Source: Muribaculaceae bacterium (GTDB lineage Bacteria > Bacteroidota > Bacteroidia > Bacteroidales > Muribaculaceae). From it: 64,000 nt of DNA. The notes beneath the pieces are model-generated. The model was not told the origin of the DNA, ran no database searches, and was given only the letters and a program-made list of their open reading frames with translations. The position numbers and the translations under genes were made by a program. The stretch lies in assembly GCA_017505535.1 (NCBI GenBank), contig JAFVPD010000021.1, forward strand, positions 1 through 64,000, read 5' to 3'. This document shows positions 26,897-36,845 of the stretch, piece after piece (positions within the stretch are counted from its first letter, which is position 1; the number at the start of each line of letters is the position of its first letter).

Positions 26897-29800
26897 TTAG
26901 AATGTTACGTTAACATTGAGGTTGAAGCTGCGAGTAGATGGGATACTGTAGTTATCGATACCCATTGTACCCACACCACTTGTAGCACCAGACATAATTT
27001 GAGGATCGGCACCGGTGTATTTAGTCAACAATAACAAGTTGCGGCCGGTGAGAGATGCACGGAGACCCTTGATGGGGTTACTTGAACCGAGTTTCTTCAT
27101 CAATTTACCGAAGTCGTATGAAAGGGTAACATAGCTCAAACGAATGTAAGAACCATCTTCGATAAAGTTAGAAGGCACGTCGTGGAAATAAGTAGAACTT
27201 GTGTAGCCATCAAGGATAACAGGAGTTGTGTTGGGACGATAAGTACCATCACCATTAGCAACTACGCCATTGAAGACAACTTCACGGTTACGGTATTTTT
27301 CCCAGAATTTGCTTTGACCGTTAGCTACGAGACCCATGCCTGTGTAGTTGTAAACGTCACCACCGCAACGTCCGTCAACGAGGAATGAAAGGCTGAGGTC
27401 TTTCCAAGTGAATGTAGAACCCACACCAAGAAGGAAGTCAGGCTCGCGGTCACCAAGGTGATTGTTCTTGTTGGCAGAAATGATAGGATAACCATTTTCA
27501 TCGCAAATTACTTGACCATCTTCAGTGCGTTCGTAGTCCTTACCAACCATTGTAGTAGTAGAACCGCCTACAAGAGCTGCACAATAGAAGTTGTTAGAAA
27601 GTTGAGTTGCGAGGTATTCAATTTGGTCATTTGGAAGGCTAATCAAGCGACCGCGGTTAAGACCGAAGTTGAGGTTAGCAGTCCATTGGAAATCTTTTGT
27701 TTGAAGAATGTCTTGAGAAAGAGTAGCTTCAATACCATAGTTTTCAATTTCACCGCTATTGAATGTTTGAAGAATCATACCAGAAGAAGGAGATACACGC
27801 ATTGTGATGATCTGGTTGTCAACTTTAGTTGAGTAGTAGGCAACGTCCAAACGAGTGCGAGAGTTGAAGAAACGCAAGTCAGCACCAATTTCCCAAGAAG
27901 TAGTCATCTCAGGTTTGAGGTCAAGAGATGCTGTAGAAAGAGTAGCGTCAACACCGAAACCTCCGTCAGGGAAGAGTTCCCATTGTTTGTAAGCTTTGTT
28001 GAAGAGGTTGGCGGGAGCATCTTTACCTACTTTCGCCCAGTTACCACGGATCTTACCATAGTCGAACCATTCATTTCTGATGTTGAACAATTCAGAGAAG
28101 ATAATACCGGCAGTTACTGAAGGATAGAAATAAACTGGCTCAACAGCTTGTCTCAAAGTAGAAGAACCGTCAACACGTCCGGTAACTGACAATTGAGCCA
28201 TACCCTTGTAGTCGAAACGGATTTCACCAAAGTAACCAAATTTATTTTTTTCAGAGTGAGAGAGTGACAAGTCGTTAAGAGTAAGCCACTCGGGATTAAG
28301 GTTTTCAATTGCGTAGAAGTCACCACCTAATATGTAGTCACGACCACCTAATGAAGATGAAATACCATTTGTTTCAGAATATTCAGCACCGAGGAAGAAG
28401 TTCAAATTGAAGTTGTCATTGATATTCCAATAGTAGTTACCCGAGATTTGAGCTGTGAAACGATCACTGCGTGAAGATGAGAAATTGTGAGTACCGAGAC
28501 GATCGGCCAATTCACTCTTAAACTCATTGTGTTCTGCTTCAGTGAATTCATCATCAAAGAAACGTGGGTGAGTGTTTGATTCGGTCATAGTGTAACCTTT
28601 ATCATAACCAATCTTACCGGTAAATACCAAGTTTTTGATAGGTTCGTAAGAGATTTGACCATTGATCATAACACGAGTAGATTGAGCTTCGGCATTGTCC
28701 ATTAGCAAGCTATAGTAGGGAGAAGTGCTTGCACCAAGACGTTGTTTAGCTGTCAATTCGTCCCAAGTATCATAGCGACATGCCCAATTAGGCATACCGT
28801 TATCGAGCTTATAGTCTGACATATCGCGGTTAATCGCCCAGCCATAGATTGAAGACATTGAGTTACCAAAGCTACGAGATTTAGTGTCGATGTAGTTTGT
28901 TGACAATTGCATCTTGATTTTTTCAGTTGGGTTAAATTCACCCTTAACATATATACCAAGACGTTTTCTGTAGTCGTTTTCTACCACACCTTCGTTATCC
29001 ATATAGTTGACAGATGCATAAGCTGAGAATTTCTCATTGCCACCTGACAAAGATAGGTCATACTTTTGCATGAAGCCAGTACCAAGGAAGTCGCCTACGT
29101 TGTCATAGACTACGTCTTCGGGGCGCAATAGGGGACCCCAACCGCCACTTGAGTTGGTCATATAAATACCGCTACCACCAGCAATATACTTCTGTTGAAT
29201 TTCAGGAGTTTTAGCAACTTCAGAAATTTCCCAACCACCGCTTGCAGTAACAGTAACAGAACCTTGTTTACCACTCTTGGTAGTGATCAAGATAACACCA
29301 TTGGCACCTTCTTGACCGTAAAGAGCAGAAGCAGCAGCACCTTTAAGCACTGACATTGTTTCGATATCGTTGGGGTTGATGTCGGCAGCAGAAGAAGCAC
29401 CACCACGAACAGGCATACCATCAATTACGAACAAAGGTTCGTTGCTCTGAGAAGAGTTGATTGAAGAAATCGCACGTACGATAATTTGTGAAGAAGAGTT
29501 TGGAGAACCACCCGCCATACCAACTTGCACACCGGCAACTTTACCTTGGAGAGTGTTAACGAAGTTGGCCGATTGACCGGCAGTAACTTCATCAGAGTTT
29601 AGGGCTTGTACGGCGAAGTTAAGTTTTTTCTTCTCCTGTACTTGTCCCATCGCAGTTACAACGACTTCTTCGAGTACAGTTGTGTTCTCAGTCATTTGAA
29701 CGTCAACTACACTGCGAGAACCCACTTTAATGCTCACGGGATTCATACCCACATAACTAAAGTTCAAGACGGCATTGTCGTCAGGAACTTCCACCGAATA

Positions 29801-29962
29801 TTTTCCATCGAAGTCGGTAGCGATACCAGAACCACCTTGTACCATAACGGTAACACCGATCAACGGCTCACCAGTGGCGTCAGTAACAGTACCTGTTACA
29901 GTGCGGGCAAAACCCACTACTGCAAAGAGGGAAAATAACAGAAGCAATAGCTGTTTTTTCAT
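26897..29962 (-). CDS. SusC/RagA-family TonB-linked outer-membrane transporter
   Basis: This is the TonB-dependent channel partner of the downstream SusD protein. The start is the ATG at 29962 (MKKQLLLLLF), where the signal peptide begins; the 1021 residues fit the family. Domains in order are a signal peptide, a carboxypeptidase-regulatory-like domain (TVTGTVTDATGEPLIGVTVM), the TonB-box region (TTVLEEVVVTAMG), the plug (NTLQGKVAGVQVGM, then FVIDGMPVRGG, ALYGQEGANGVILITTKSG), and a 22-strand barrel ending RSFNLNVNVTF with the terminal aromatic residue. The ligand is unknown. No adjacent regulator gene (SARP, HTCS, ECF sigma/anti-sigma) is present. Confidence 0.95.
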   Translation of the reverse strand: MKKQLLLLLFSLFAVVGFARTVTGTVTDATGEPLIGVTVMVQGGSGIATDFDGKYSVEVPDDNAVLNFSYVGMNPVSIKVGSRSVVDVQMTENTTVLEEVVVTAMGQVQEKKKLNFAVQALNSDEVTAGQSANFVNTLQGKVAGVQVGMAGGSPNSSSQIIVRAISSINSSQSNEPLFVIDGMPVRGGASSAADINPNDIETMSVLKGAAASALYGQEGANGVILITTKSGKQGSVTVTASGGWEISEVAKTPEIQQKYIAGGSGIYMTNSSGGWGPLLRPEDVVYDNVGDFLGTGFMQKYDLSLSGGNEKFSAYASVNYMDNEGVVENDYRKRLGIYVKGEFNPTEKIKMQLSTNYIDTKSRSFGNSMSSIYGWAINRDMSDYKLDNGMPNWACRYDTWDELTAKQRLGASTSPYYSLLMDNAEAQSTRVMINGQISYEPIKNLVFTGKIGYDKGYTMTESNTHPRFFDDEFTEAEHNEFKSELADRLGTHNFSSSRSDRFTAQISGNYYWNINDNFNLNFFLGAEYSETNGISSSLGGRDYILGGDFYAIENLNPEWLTLNDLSLSHSEKNKFGYFGEIRFDYKGMAQLSVTGRVDGSSTLRQAVEPVYFYPSVTAGIIFSELFNIRNEWFDYGKIRGNWAKVGKDAPANLFNKAYKQWELFPDGGFGVDATLSTASLDLKPEMTTSWEIGADLRFFNSRTRLDVAYYSTKVDNQIITMRVSPSSGMILQTFNSGEIENYGIEATLSQDILQTKDFQWTANLNFGLNRGRLISLPNDQIEYLATQLSNNFYCAALVGGSTTTMVGKDYERTEDGQVICDENGYPIISANKNNHLGDREPDFLLGVGSTFTWKDLSLSFLVDGRCGGDVYNYTGMGLVANGQSKFWEKYRNREVVFNGVVANGDGTYRPNTTPVILDGYTSSTYFHDVPSNFIEDGSYIRLSYVTLSYDFGKLMKKLGSSNPIKGLRASLTGRNLLLLTKYTGADPQIMSGATSGVGTMGIDNYSIPSTRSFNLNVNVTF

Positions 29963-30289
29963 AATTACTTTAATTTGTTTATATTCAAGGTTATTTATCA
30001 CTTGCATATTTAGTAAATGGCGTTAGACCTGTTTTCATGTTAAGCATCGTTTTTAGGGTTAAAATCTGTCTATCTGATACTTATCTTCAACATGGTAAAA
30101 AACCACTATAGCACAGAGCCAACACTCCACACTATATTTCGTACAAAACTACTACAATATTTCAGAATAACACCGTTTTGTTAGCTTTTATTTGCATTCT
30201 TTTGAGATTGTATAACTTTTTTCACATTCGCGGATTTCAGTATTAACACTCCCCCTAAAAAGCCTATACATTATTATATAATGTGTTTT
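29963..30289. other. Divergent intergenic region between susC and trmD
   Basis: The 327 nt upstream of susC contain a minus-strand TAGTTTTG box at 30151-30144 preceded at 19 nt by GTG rather than TTG (30173-30171), a weak candidate promoter for the SusCD locus. If used, the leader would be about 180 nt. I see no riboswitch or clear operator. Confidence 0.4.
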
Positions 30290-30318
30290 TTGTATATTGG
30301 GAAGATTCGCTAACTTTG
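30290..30318 (+). promoter_or_regulatory. Promoter of trmD
   Basis: Plus-strand TTG (30290-30292), 18-nt spacer, TAACTTTG (30311-30318), about 30 nt before the trmD start codon. Confidence 0.6.
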
Positions 30319-30350
30319 CACTTGAAATTTTCAACTGATAAAAATACGAA

Positions 30351-31028
30351 ATGCGCATAGATATTCTCACCGTTCTCCCCGAGATGCTTGAGTCGCCACT
30401 TGGTTGCTCAATTTTGAAACGTGCCCAAGACAAAGGTCTCGCAGAAATTGTCGTCCACAATCTGAGAGACTACTCAACCAACAAACACCGCAAGGTTGAT
30501 GACTATCCTTTTGGAGGAGAAGCGGGCATGGTGATGCAAGTAGAGCCTATCGATCGCGCTATTTCAGCGCTCAAACGTGAGAGAAAATATGACGAGGTGA
30601 TTTTCACTTCACCCGATGGGGAGGTGTTTAATCAGCCCATGGCCAATAGTCTGTCCATGCTTGAGAATATAATAATCCTATGTGGACACTATAAAGGAAT
30701 CGACTATCGCATACGCGAGCATTTGATCACTAAAGAGATTTCCATAGGCGACTATGTGCTCACCGGCGGAGAATTGCCGGCCGCAATCATAGCCGATGCC
30801 ATTGTGCGACTGATACCGGGCGCCATTGGCGATGAGCAGAGCGCATTGAGCGACTCGTTTCAAGATAATCTGCTTGCTCCACCGGTTTACACCCGCCCGG
30901 CAGAATATAACGGGTGGAAAGTTCCCGACATTTTATTATCGGGCCACCAAGCTCGCATTGACGAGTGGAAACATGAACAAGCGCTTGAACGCACACGACG
31001 TCTGCGCCCCGATTTGCTCGGAGAATAA
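30351..31028 (+). CDS. trmD: tRNA (guanine-37-N1)-methyltransferase
   Basis: TrmD methylates G37 of tRNAs reading CNN codons and prevents frameshifting. The 225 residues start [13 protein letters not shown] and carry the SPOUT-fold knot motifs: [34 protein letters not shown] and [20 protein letters not shown]. The C-terminal helical part ends with [12 protein letters not shown] followed by [11 protein letters not shown]. It is slightly shorter than the E. coli protein but complete. It is transcribed alone on the plus strand and is convergent with ispF, with repeat copy B between them. Confidence 0.96.
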   Translation: MRIDILTVLPEMLESPLGCSILKRAQDKGLAEIVVHNLRDYSTNKHRKVDDYPFGGEAGMVMQVEPIDRAISALKRERKYDEVIFTSPDGEVFNQPMANSLSMLENIIILCGHYKGIDYRIREHLITKEISIGDYVLTGGELPAAIIADAIVRLIPGAIGDEQSALSDSFQDNLLAPPVYTRPAEYNGWKVPDILLSGHQARIDEWKHEQALERTRRLRPDLLGE

Positions 31029-31048
31029 TCTAATGGAATTTACTTCAG

Positions 31049-31105
31049 GTAATTTCTATAAATTCCACGAATTAGTTCCCTTCAAGAATTTGTGTTCACG
31101 GGAGA
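31049..31105. repeat. Intergenic repeat element, copy B
   Basis: On the minus strand it starts TCTCCCGT and ends ATTCGTGGAATTTATAGAAA followed by TTACC, matching copy A (1546-1590) at both ends but with about 12 extra nt between. It lies in the convergent gap between trmD and ispF, whose stops it nearly touches. Confidence 0.5.
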
Positions 31106-31108
31106 TGA

Positions 31109-31591
31109 TTACACCCGTGCAATGAGTGTTGTGGCATAGGCTGCAATGCCTTCTCCCCTACCGGTGAATCCCAAATGTTCGGTTGTTGTTGCTTTAACCG
31201 ACACGCAATCCAGGTCAATCATAAGATCGGTGGCAATATTTTGTCGCATTGCTTCAATGTGAGGGAGCATTTTAGGGGCTTGAGCAACTATCGTAACGTC
31301 AACGTTGCCAATTTGGTAATTTGCTTCATGTAATATTTCACGCACACGGCGAAGCAACACTCGCGAGTCGGCTCCTTTATATCGGTTGTCGGTATCAGGG
31401 AAATGATATCCTATATCACGCAAAGCGGCCGCTCCAAGCAAAGCGTCACAAAGAGCATGCAATGCCACATCGGCATCACTGTGTCCGAGCAAGCCGAGAT
31501 GATACGGAATTTTCACCCCACATATCCACAAGTCGCGTCCTTCGACAAGTTTGTGGACATCAAAGCCCATTCCAGTGCGATAGGGAATCAT
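31109..31591 (-). CDS. ispF: 2-C-methyl-D-erythritol 2,4-cyclodiphosphate synthase
   Basis: IspF forms the cyclic diphosphate in the non-mevalonate isoprenoid pathway and acts as a zinc-dependent trimer. The 160 residues match the family. The metal-binding and substrate motifs are visible in [20 protein letters not shown] (metal ligands Asp and His) and [20 protein letters not shown], where the third His ligand lies. [15 protein letters not shown] near the C-terminus is also typical. It follows porV by 14 nt and is probably the last gene of the rex-porU-porV transcript. Confidence 0.95.
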   Translation of the reverse strand: MIPYRTGMGFDVHKLVEGRDLWICGVKIPYHLGLLGHSDADVALHALCDALLGAAALRDIGYHFPDTDNRYKGADSRVLLRRVREILHEANYQIGNVDVTIVAQAPKMLPHIEAMRQNIATDLMIDLDCVSVKATTTEHLGFTGRGEGIAAYATTLIARV

Positions 31592-31605
31592 TGCAAGAGA
31601 ATAGA

Positions 31606-32808
31606 TTAGCGTTTACCTAAAAGTTCTTTCAATCCGTCCATGTCAAATGTAAGCGAGAAACGGAGAGTTTGGTCAAGAGGTGATGTTTGCGCTGTTGCAA
31701 TCATGTATGAGGCATCAAGTCTCACAACGTTAAGAGCAAAGCCGGCGCCAAAACCGAAGTATTGGCGATTGCCTTTGAACTCATTTTCATGGAAATATCC
31801 GGCGCGTAAAAAGAATTGCTGATTATAATTGTATTCGGCGCCAATCGAGTAGTTGATTTCACGCAATTCCTCTTTCGCTCCACCCGGTGCATCAGAGAAT
31901 GAATTGAAAATACCTGAAATTGGCGACATATCTTCCCACTCTTCAAGAGCATCAAGATAGGCTTGTTGTCCTTCGGTTGTGTCATCAAAATCGCTTTCGC
32001 GCGGACGGGTCGGAACGAGCAACTTGTTTAAATCAAGAGCAAGAGTGAGGTTATGATAGTCGGCCAATGGGAAGGTGAACGCCGTACCGATTCTCAAATT
32101 GGTTGGAAGGAAGGCGGGGTCTTCACCATTGTTATATGACACTTTTGTACCGATGTTTGAGATATTCCACCCCCAAGACCATTGACACTCATTACGTCCG
32201 ATGATGGGATAAGATGTGTAATATCCCGAAATGTCGGCTGAGAAGGCCGAAGCACCGGTTGTTTGGTCACCGGCATAAGAGTCGGAAAATCCCAAGTCGG
32301 AATAAATATAACGGAAAACGACACCCATAGAGAAACTTTCCGACAATTTGCGAGAGTATCCCAAGTCCAACGCCATTTCATAGGGGTTAAGACTTTGTGT
32401 TGTCACACCTGAGCCATCGGTAGTGTTTACTTCACCCAGTGAGAAATATCTCAACGATGCTGACAATGCTTGATTGTCGTTTCCGCCAAGTTTCCAATAG
32501 CCGTTGAGGTTGGCAAGGAAAATATCGTTTACCAATTTACGCAACCAAGGAGTATAGCTCAATGACACAGCGGCATTGCTATAGGCAAATGCATATTTCG
32601 ACGGGTTCCAATACTGAGAGTTGGCATCGGGGTCGGTTGCTACACCCAAGTCACCCATAGATGCACCACGAGCATCGGGAGCGATGCTCAACGAGGTGAC
32701 ACCGGTTTGAATGGGGTTAAATTCGTTCTTAATATCCAGAGCCAAAGCAACAGGCGATACTATAATTAGCGCCAAAAGGGCTACTACTAATGCTTTCAGT
32801 TTTTTCAT
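31606..32808 (-). CDS. porV: Type IX secretion system outer-membrane protein PorV
   Basis: PorV is an outer-membrane beta-barrel of the FadL-like type that carries secreted cargo from the Sov translocon to PorU. The 400-residue protein has a signal peptide ([15 protein letters not shown]) and the characteristic start of the mature protein, [20 protein letters not shown] then [20 protein letters not shown]. Antiparallel strand pairs follow to the end, with a C-terminal strand [10 protein letters not shown]. It is downstream of a porU gene with a 51-nt gap. An operon with porU is the usual Bacteroidota arrangement. Confidence 0.92.
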   Translation of the reverse strand: MKKLKALVVALLALIIVSPVALALDIKNEFNPIQTGVTSLSIAPDARGASMGDLGVATDPDANSQYWNPSKYAFAYSNAAVSLSYTPWLRKLVNDIFLANLNGYWKLGGNDNQALSASLRYFSLGEVNTTDGSGVTTQSLNPYEMALDLGYSRKLSESFSMGVVFRYIYSDLGFSDSYAGDQTTGASAFSADISGYYTSYPIIGRNECQWSWGWNISNIGTKVSYNNGEDPAFLPTNLRIGTAFTFPLADYHNLTLALDLNKLLVPTRPRESDFDDTTEGQQAYLDALEEWEDMSPISGIFNSFSDAPGGAKEELREINYSIGAEYNYNQQFFLRAGYFHENEFKGNRQYFGFGAGFALNVVRLDASYMIATAQTSPLDQTLRFSLTFDMDGLKELLGKR

Positions 32809-32859
32809 TTTATAAAGTTAGCGATAAGACTACTCTATATAAACTCAAAAAAATTACTT

Positions 32860-35800
32860 TTATTGCTTAATGACAATTATTTTAACTTTAGGAGTGCTCG
32901 AATACTGTTTTTGAGCTTTGAGAATTGCATAACAATTGTATGCACCATCGGGCACTGCATTACCCTCGGCATCGGTCAGATTCCATTGATAAGGGAACGT
33001 ACAATCGGGTTCAGAGAATACGACATTCCCTTCGGTGTCCTCTATCACGAGTCGCCCTGCGGGCTCATAGTGGAAATTGTGTTCAAGCTCGATTGTTGCC
33101 ATGGTGCGAGCCGGTTGCTCGGCAACTTTAACCGTTGAAACAACCGATTGATTCAACACATAAAACGATATTGTAGAATTTGAGCGGTTTCCAACGTTGT
33201 CAACGACATCAAGAGTGAGAGTATGGAGTCCATCATTCAACCCATTTATCGGGAAATTGAGGTGAGAGATACCATCTTCACCGGCACTAATCATTGATGC
33301 AATTTCGGGGAATGATTTTTCTCCATCGAGAGTGAGTTTTGTCACCATTCCCAACGCCTGTGATGCAGTACATATTCCCGACTCATCGTGAGCAATTGTT
33401 GCATATAGTGTCACGTCTGAGCCGATATAATCGCCATCAGCAAAAGTTTCATCGTTGAGATACATTGACAAAATTTCCGGGGCCGTAACATCTTCACTCA
33501 CATATTGGTCATCAATATCGGAAATTACGACATTCTTAGACAAGCCATTGGCTGTGATAGTATTATCATTGTTTACAGCATAGGCAGTTATGCGATTGGA
33601 TATCATTGGGCGAACCGGTATCGGCGGAACTACTGTTGCATTGAACAAGCCGGCCACCACAGGCACCGATACCTCTACCAGCAAATCCTCATCACGCACG
33701 ATTGTCAACTCCTCGTCATCGCCTTGTGTATGAGTTTTGGTTTCAACCGGCGATTCATACAACGACAACACAACCATGCCGTTGAATGTCTCATCTACGT
33801 TGCCTTGAGAATCAAGGATCTCCCCTGCTATCTCGTTGCTAAATTTGGGATACACATAGTAGGGAGTGATCGAATCGACATCAGCGCCGTTTACTCGATT
33901 AATCTTTACCTTGTGGGTGGGGACACTCAATGGCAAAGCCGGGTCGCCGATCATGTTGAAACACAATGTATTTATACCATACACCCTCTCGGCCGAATCG
34001 ACCGCAAATTTTATTGCCGAATTACGGGCTTTACGATACATGTCACCAATTGTTTCGCCTTGTTGAGCCGAATACAACGCATCGGCGAGTCCAATACTCA
34101 ACACTTGGTTACAATCGCGATAAACAGTACGACCCGATGAAATTACTGCGATACTACCACCTGTACGTTTGTATAACATTGTTTCACCTATATTGCTTCC
34201 TCGGTCAAAGCTGAGGGCGTTACATGTTGCCAAATAGGTGATTGGGTGAACATCGTAGTTGGTTTCCTCTACATAGTTTTGATTCCAAAGCACTTCTGTT
34301 GCAAGCGATTCAGGCTTACCATGTCCTGTATAGAAGAAGAACTGTTGTCCTGCTGCGAGCGCATTTTTTGTAACACGTCGTCCCTCAACAGCATCATTAG
34401 CCACAGTCCAAGGATATAACGTACAATACGATTTAGTGAGTGTCACATGTGGTGCCAATTTCTGAATTGTATCACACACCGCCTCGGTTTGCAAAAGGTG
34501 GCTGTTGAAATCGCCATTATCACACAACAATAGAGCTCGGTTGCGAGAACTATTTGCCGGTGGATTGAGTAGATATTCCAATGTTTTTTCGTTAACATTG
34601 GTGGCTTCTTGTTCATTTGAAGCTGGAATGCGACTCACGTTAATATCCATATAGGTGTAATGGATAGTAGATTGGCTGTAATCGTCGGATAACATTCCAA
34701 AAAAGGCATCGGAACAATACGACCGCGTTTCATCGTTTGCATCATTTTTGGTTTCACACTGATAGGTCACCAAATTATCTTTACGATCAAGGATTACACC
34801 TCTATTGTCATAAGATGACGCTCCATAAAAGAGCAAGTATTTAAATCGAGATGTGTTGCGGTCGTAGAACATTTTTGCCAAACGTCGATAAGCTATCGCC
34901 GAAGGAGTTCCCGAAGAAAATTCGTTGAAGATTTGCTCTTGATCAAACACATGTACACGCATTCCCTGGTATGTGCGATGATATTGCGCCAATTGTTCGG
35001 CATATTTTTTCATCGAAGCGTTTGTAATGATGAGCATGTGAGGGCTCACGTTTGAATGCAGATTTTGATTCTCAACAACACCGGCATACTCCACTTTATA
35101 TTGTGGTTTGGTGGGGTCAAATGCAATGAGATAGGCGTGTCCAGTAGAGGTAGAATATCTTTTTTCAAACGTTCCCTTTAGAATTCCCGTCGAGCTATCA
35201 AACACTGTTCGGTAGGCAAAAACATTTATGGGCGAAGACACGTTCCAAACTTTTGTATTGGCATTGGCGCCACTCAAAACAAATACATTGTTTGACGACA
35301 CATTGTCAAAAACCATGCGCAACTGATTGTCATGTGCAATGTTATTATATCGTTTATAAGCAAATGTAGCATAGTCGATAGCTCCGAAAGCCATGGCCGC
35401 ACGAGAATAGACCGATGCTGTGAATGAATACAACGAGTCGTCATTGGGCTTCATTGCAACGTCTATTTCACCTGTTTTCCAATTATATTGCAACTCTGAC
35501 GATGAAGGTATTGCCGCCAATGGCTTGTGGTTTTGATTCTTTACTTTCAACCCATTAGTAGTAAATTTTATCGTCATCTCATTTATTGATTTGCCGGCCC
35601 AGGCATATTTAAAATAGCCGGTAGCAAAAGAGTCGGGATTTTCAACAAGAAGAGATGTATCGGCATCTATCGCGACAAATTCAATTGTTTGCGATGGATA
35701 ATCTTTAAAGCTACGACCAAAGAATCTATATGTTCCTCTTGAAGGACATATTTTCTCCTCTTCGTAGATTTGCATCGATGTGTGGGTGTTGCGTTGATTT

Positions 35801-36279
35801 ATTGCCGAAGAATTGTAGCTCATATTTGTGGGCGAAGGAGACGCCGTAGGAGCCACATCGCTCAAAAAGTAATATCCGGCTGATGAATAAGTGTTGCGCT
35901 TTATCTCGGCTGTGTACACATCATTGGTGAGATTAACTCTCACATCGCTTTCGCCATAAAAGAGAATTTTATCACTCATGCGCAAGATGGGCTGTGCAGG
36001 TAAATCGTCGGGGTGTGTTGCCTCAAACGCGTTACTTAGACACACTCCTCCATATCCATACACACACACTTTCGATGGGTCATTGAATCCCATCTCAAGC
36101 AGTTGCTCGTTGGTGATTTCGTTTATACCGGTTTGTGTTACTTTTATTTTAACCCATCGCCCCGATGATAATTTAGACGATGTTGCATAATATGAGATTT
36201 GATAGGCATGAGCATCAAAACCACTGCATATCGCCATGGCCGCCACAATTAATATAATATATAATCGGCTTATCTTCAT
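32860..36279 (-). CDS. porU: Type IX secretion system C25 peptidase/sortase PorU (copy 1)
   Basis: PorU is a gingipain-type cysteine peptidase at the cell surface that removes the cargo sorting domain and attaches A-LPS. The 1139-residue protein has a signal peptide (ILIVAAMAICSGFDAHA) and an N-terminal region with LSSGRWVKIKVTQTGINEI and YGYGGVCLSN. The peptidase C25 domain has its dyad: His653 in FYTGHGKPES and Cys686 in YLATCNALSFD. A C-terminal T9SS-like domain (GRLVIEDTEGNVVFSEPDC, then YNCYAILKAQ) closes the protein. It is 14 nt downstream of the FAH-like gene and upstream of porV, which favours this copy as the canonical PorU. A paralogue lies at 37575. Confidence 0.9.
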   Translation of the reverse strand: MKISRLYIILIVAAMAICSGFDAHAYQISYYATSSKLSSGRWVKIKVTQTGINEITNEQLLEMGFNDPSKVCVYGYGGVCLSNAFEATHPDDLPAQPILRMSDKILFYGESDVRVNLTNDVYTAEIKRNTYSSAGYYFLSDVAPTASPSPTNMSYNSSAINQRNTHTSMQIYEEEKICPSRGTYRFFGRSFKDYPSQTIEFVAIDADTSLLVENPDSFATGYFKYAWAGKSINEMTIKFTTNGLKVKNQNHKPLAAIPSSSELQYNWKTGEIDVAMKPNDDSLYSFTASVYSRAAMAFGAIDYATFAYKRYNNIAHDNQLRMVFDNVSSNNVFVLSGANANTKVWNVSSPINVFAYRTVFDSSTGILKGTFEKRYSTSTGHAYLIAFDPTKPQYKVEYAGVVENQNLHSNVSPHMLIITNASMKKYAEQLAQYHRTYQGMRVHVFDQEQIFNEFSSGTPSAIAYRRLAKMFYDRNTSRFKYLLFYGASSYDNRGVILDRKDNLVTYQCETKNDANDETRSYCSDAFFGMLSDDYSQSTIHYTYMDINVSRIPASNEQEATNVNEKTLEYLLNPPANSSRNRALLLCDNGDFNSHLLQTEAVCDTIQKLAPHVTLTKSYCTLYPWTVANDAVEGRRVTKNALAAGQQFFFYTGHGKPESLATEVLWNQNYVEETNYDVHPITYLATCNALSFDRGSNIGETMLYKRTGGSIAVISSGRTVYRDCNQVLSIGLADALYSAQQGETIGDMYRKARNSAIKFAVDSAERVYGINTLCFNMIGDPALPLSVPTHKVKINRVNGADVDSITPYYVYPKFSNEIAGEILDSQGNVDETFNGMVVLSLYESPVETKTHTQGDDEELTIVRDEDLLVEVSVPVVAGLFNATVVPPIPVRPMISNRITAYAVNNDNTITANGLSKNVVISDIDDQYVSEDVTAPEILSMYLNDETFADGDYIGSDVTLYATIAHDESGICTASQALGMVTKLTLDGEKSFPEIASMISAGEDGISHLNFPINGLNDGLHTLTLDVVDNVGNRSNSTISFYVLNQSVVSTVKVAEQPARTMATIELEHNFHYEPAGRLVIEDTEGNVVFSEPDCTFPYQWNLTDAEGNAVPDGAYNCYAILKAQKQYSSTPKVKIIVIKQ

Positions 36280-36293
36280 ATTGAGCTATATCT

Positions 36294-36845
36294 TTATTTT
36301 ATTTTTAAATTCAATACTTCGGTATTTTTCATTTCGCCAGTAATTGTCCTGTCCAGGGCAATGGGCAAGGTTACATCGGTAACCAATGGAACAACAATGT
36401 CGCCAATCTTGAACGTAAAATATCGGCTTAAATGAGCAACTACCTTATCAATCGCCACATCTTCGGCCGACAAAGTTATTGCTTTCCCTCCCACCGAGAT
36501 TTGTAGCGACGACGTTTCCTCAATTGGCACCCAATCACCTATCGCCACGGCATCATCAAAAGCCGTAGCCATGGCCGAATGTTTTGTTAAATTGTCAAAG
36601 TCAACGGGAACAGCAACCAATGCAATTGTAGCTGCGTCATAGTATCTTGAAGCAAATTTTGTTGCAATGTTTTTACCCAAGCGACTCACACGATAAGCAA
36701 TAGCGACACGATATTCCCAATTATCGGCAAAATCGGGAACAAAAAAAGGTTTCCGATTCTTTAGAATCGCTGTATCGGGGAGCACGTCAATCGCAAAAGA
36801 ATCGGTCGGTTCCCCCGCCCCACGGTTGACCAACATTAGTTTCAT
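36294..36845 (-). CDS. Degenerate fumarylacetoacetate-hydrolase-family protein
   Basis: FAH-fold enzymes of Bacteroidota have the pattern LxPDTALLxNxxPFxxPDFs followed by an E-x-E metal pair. This 183-residue protein reads LPDTAILKNRKPFFVPDF and then NWEYRVAIAYRVSRLGK where the two metal-ligand glutamates would be; both are replaced by other residues (R and A). FASRYYDAATIALVAVPVDF also matches the family, but its usual TARD segment is replaced. So the fold is kept while the active site appears lost. The start overlaps the rex stop by 4 nt (ATGA), implying coupled translation. It might be a structural or regulatory relative, or an eroding gene. The family assignment comes from recalled patterns, not a search. 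Confidence 0.65.
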   Translation of the reverse strand: MKLMLVNRGAGEPTDSFAIDVLPDTAILKNRKPFFVPDFADNWEYRVAIAYRVSRLGKNIATKFASRYYDAATIALVAVPVDFDNLTKHSAMATAFDDAVAIGDWVPIEETSSLQISVGGKAITLSAEDVAIDKVVAHLSRYFTFKIGDIVVPLVTDVTLPIALDRTITGEMKNTEVLNLKIK

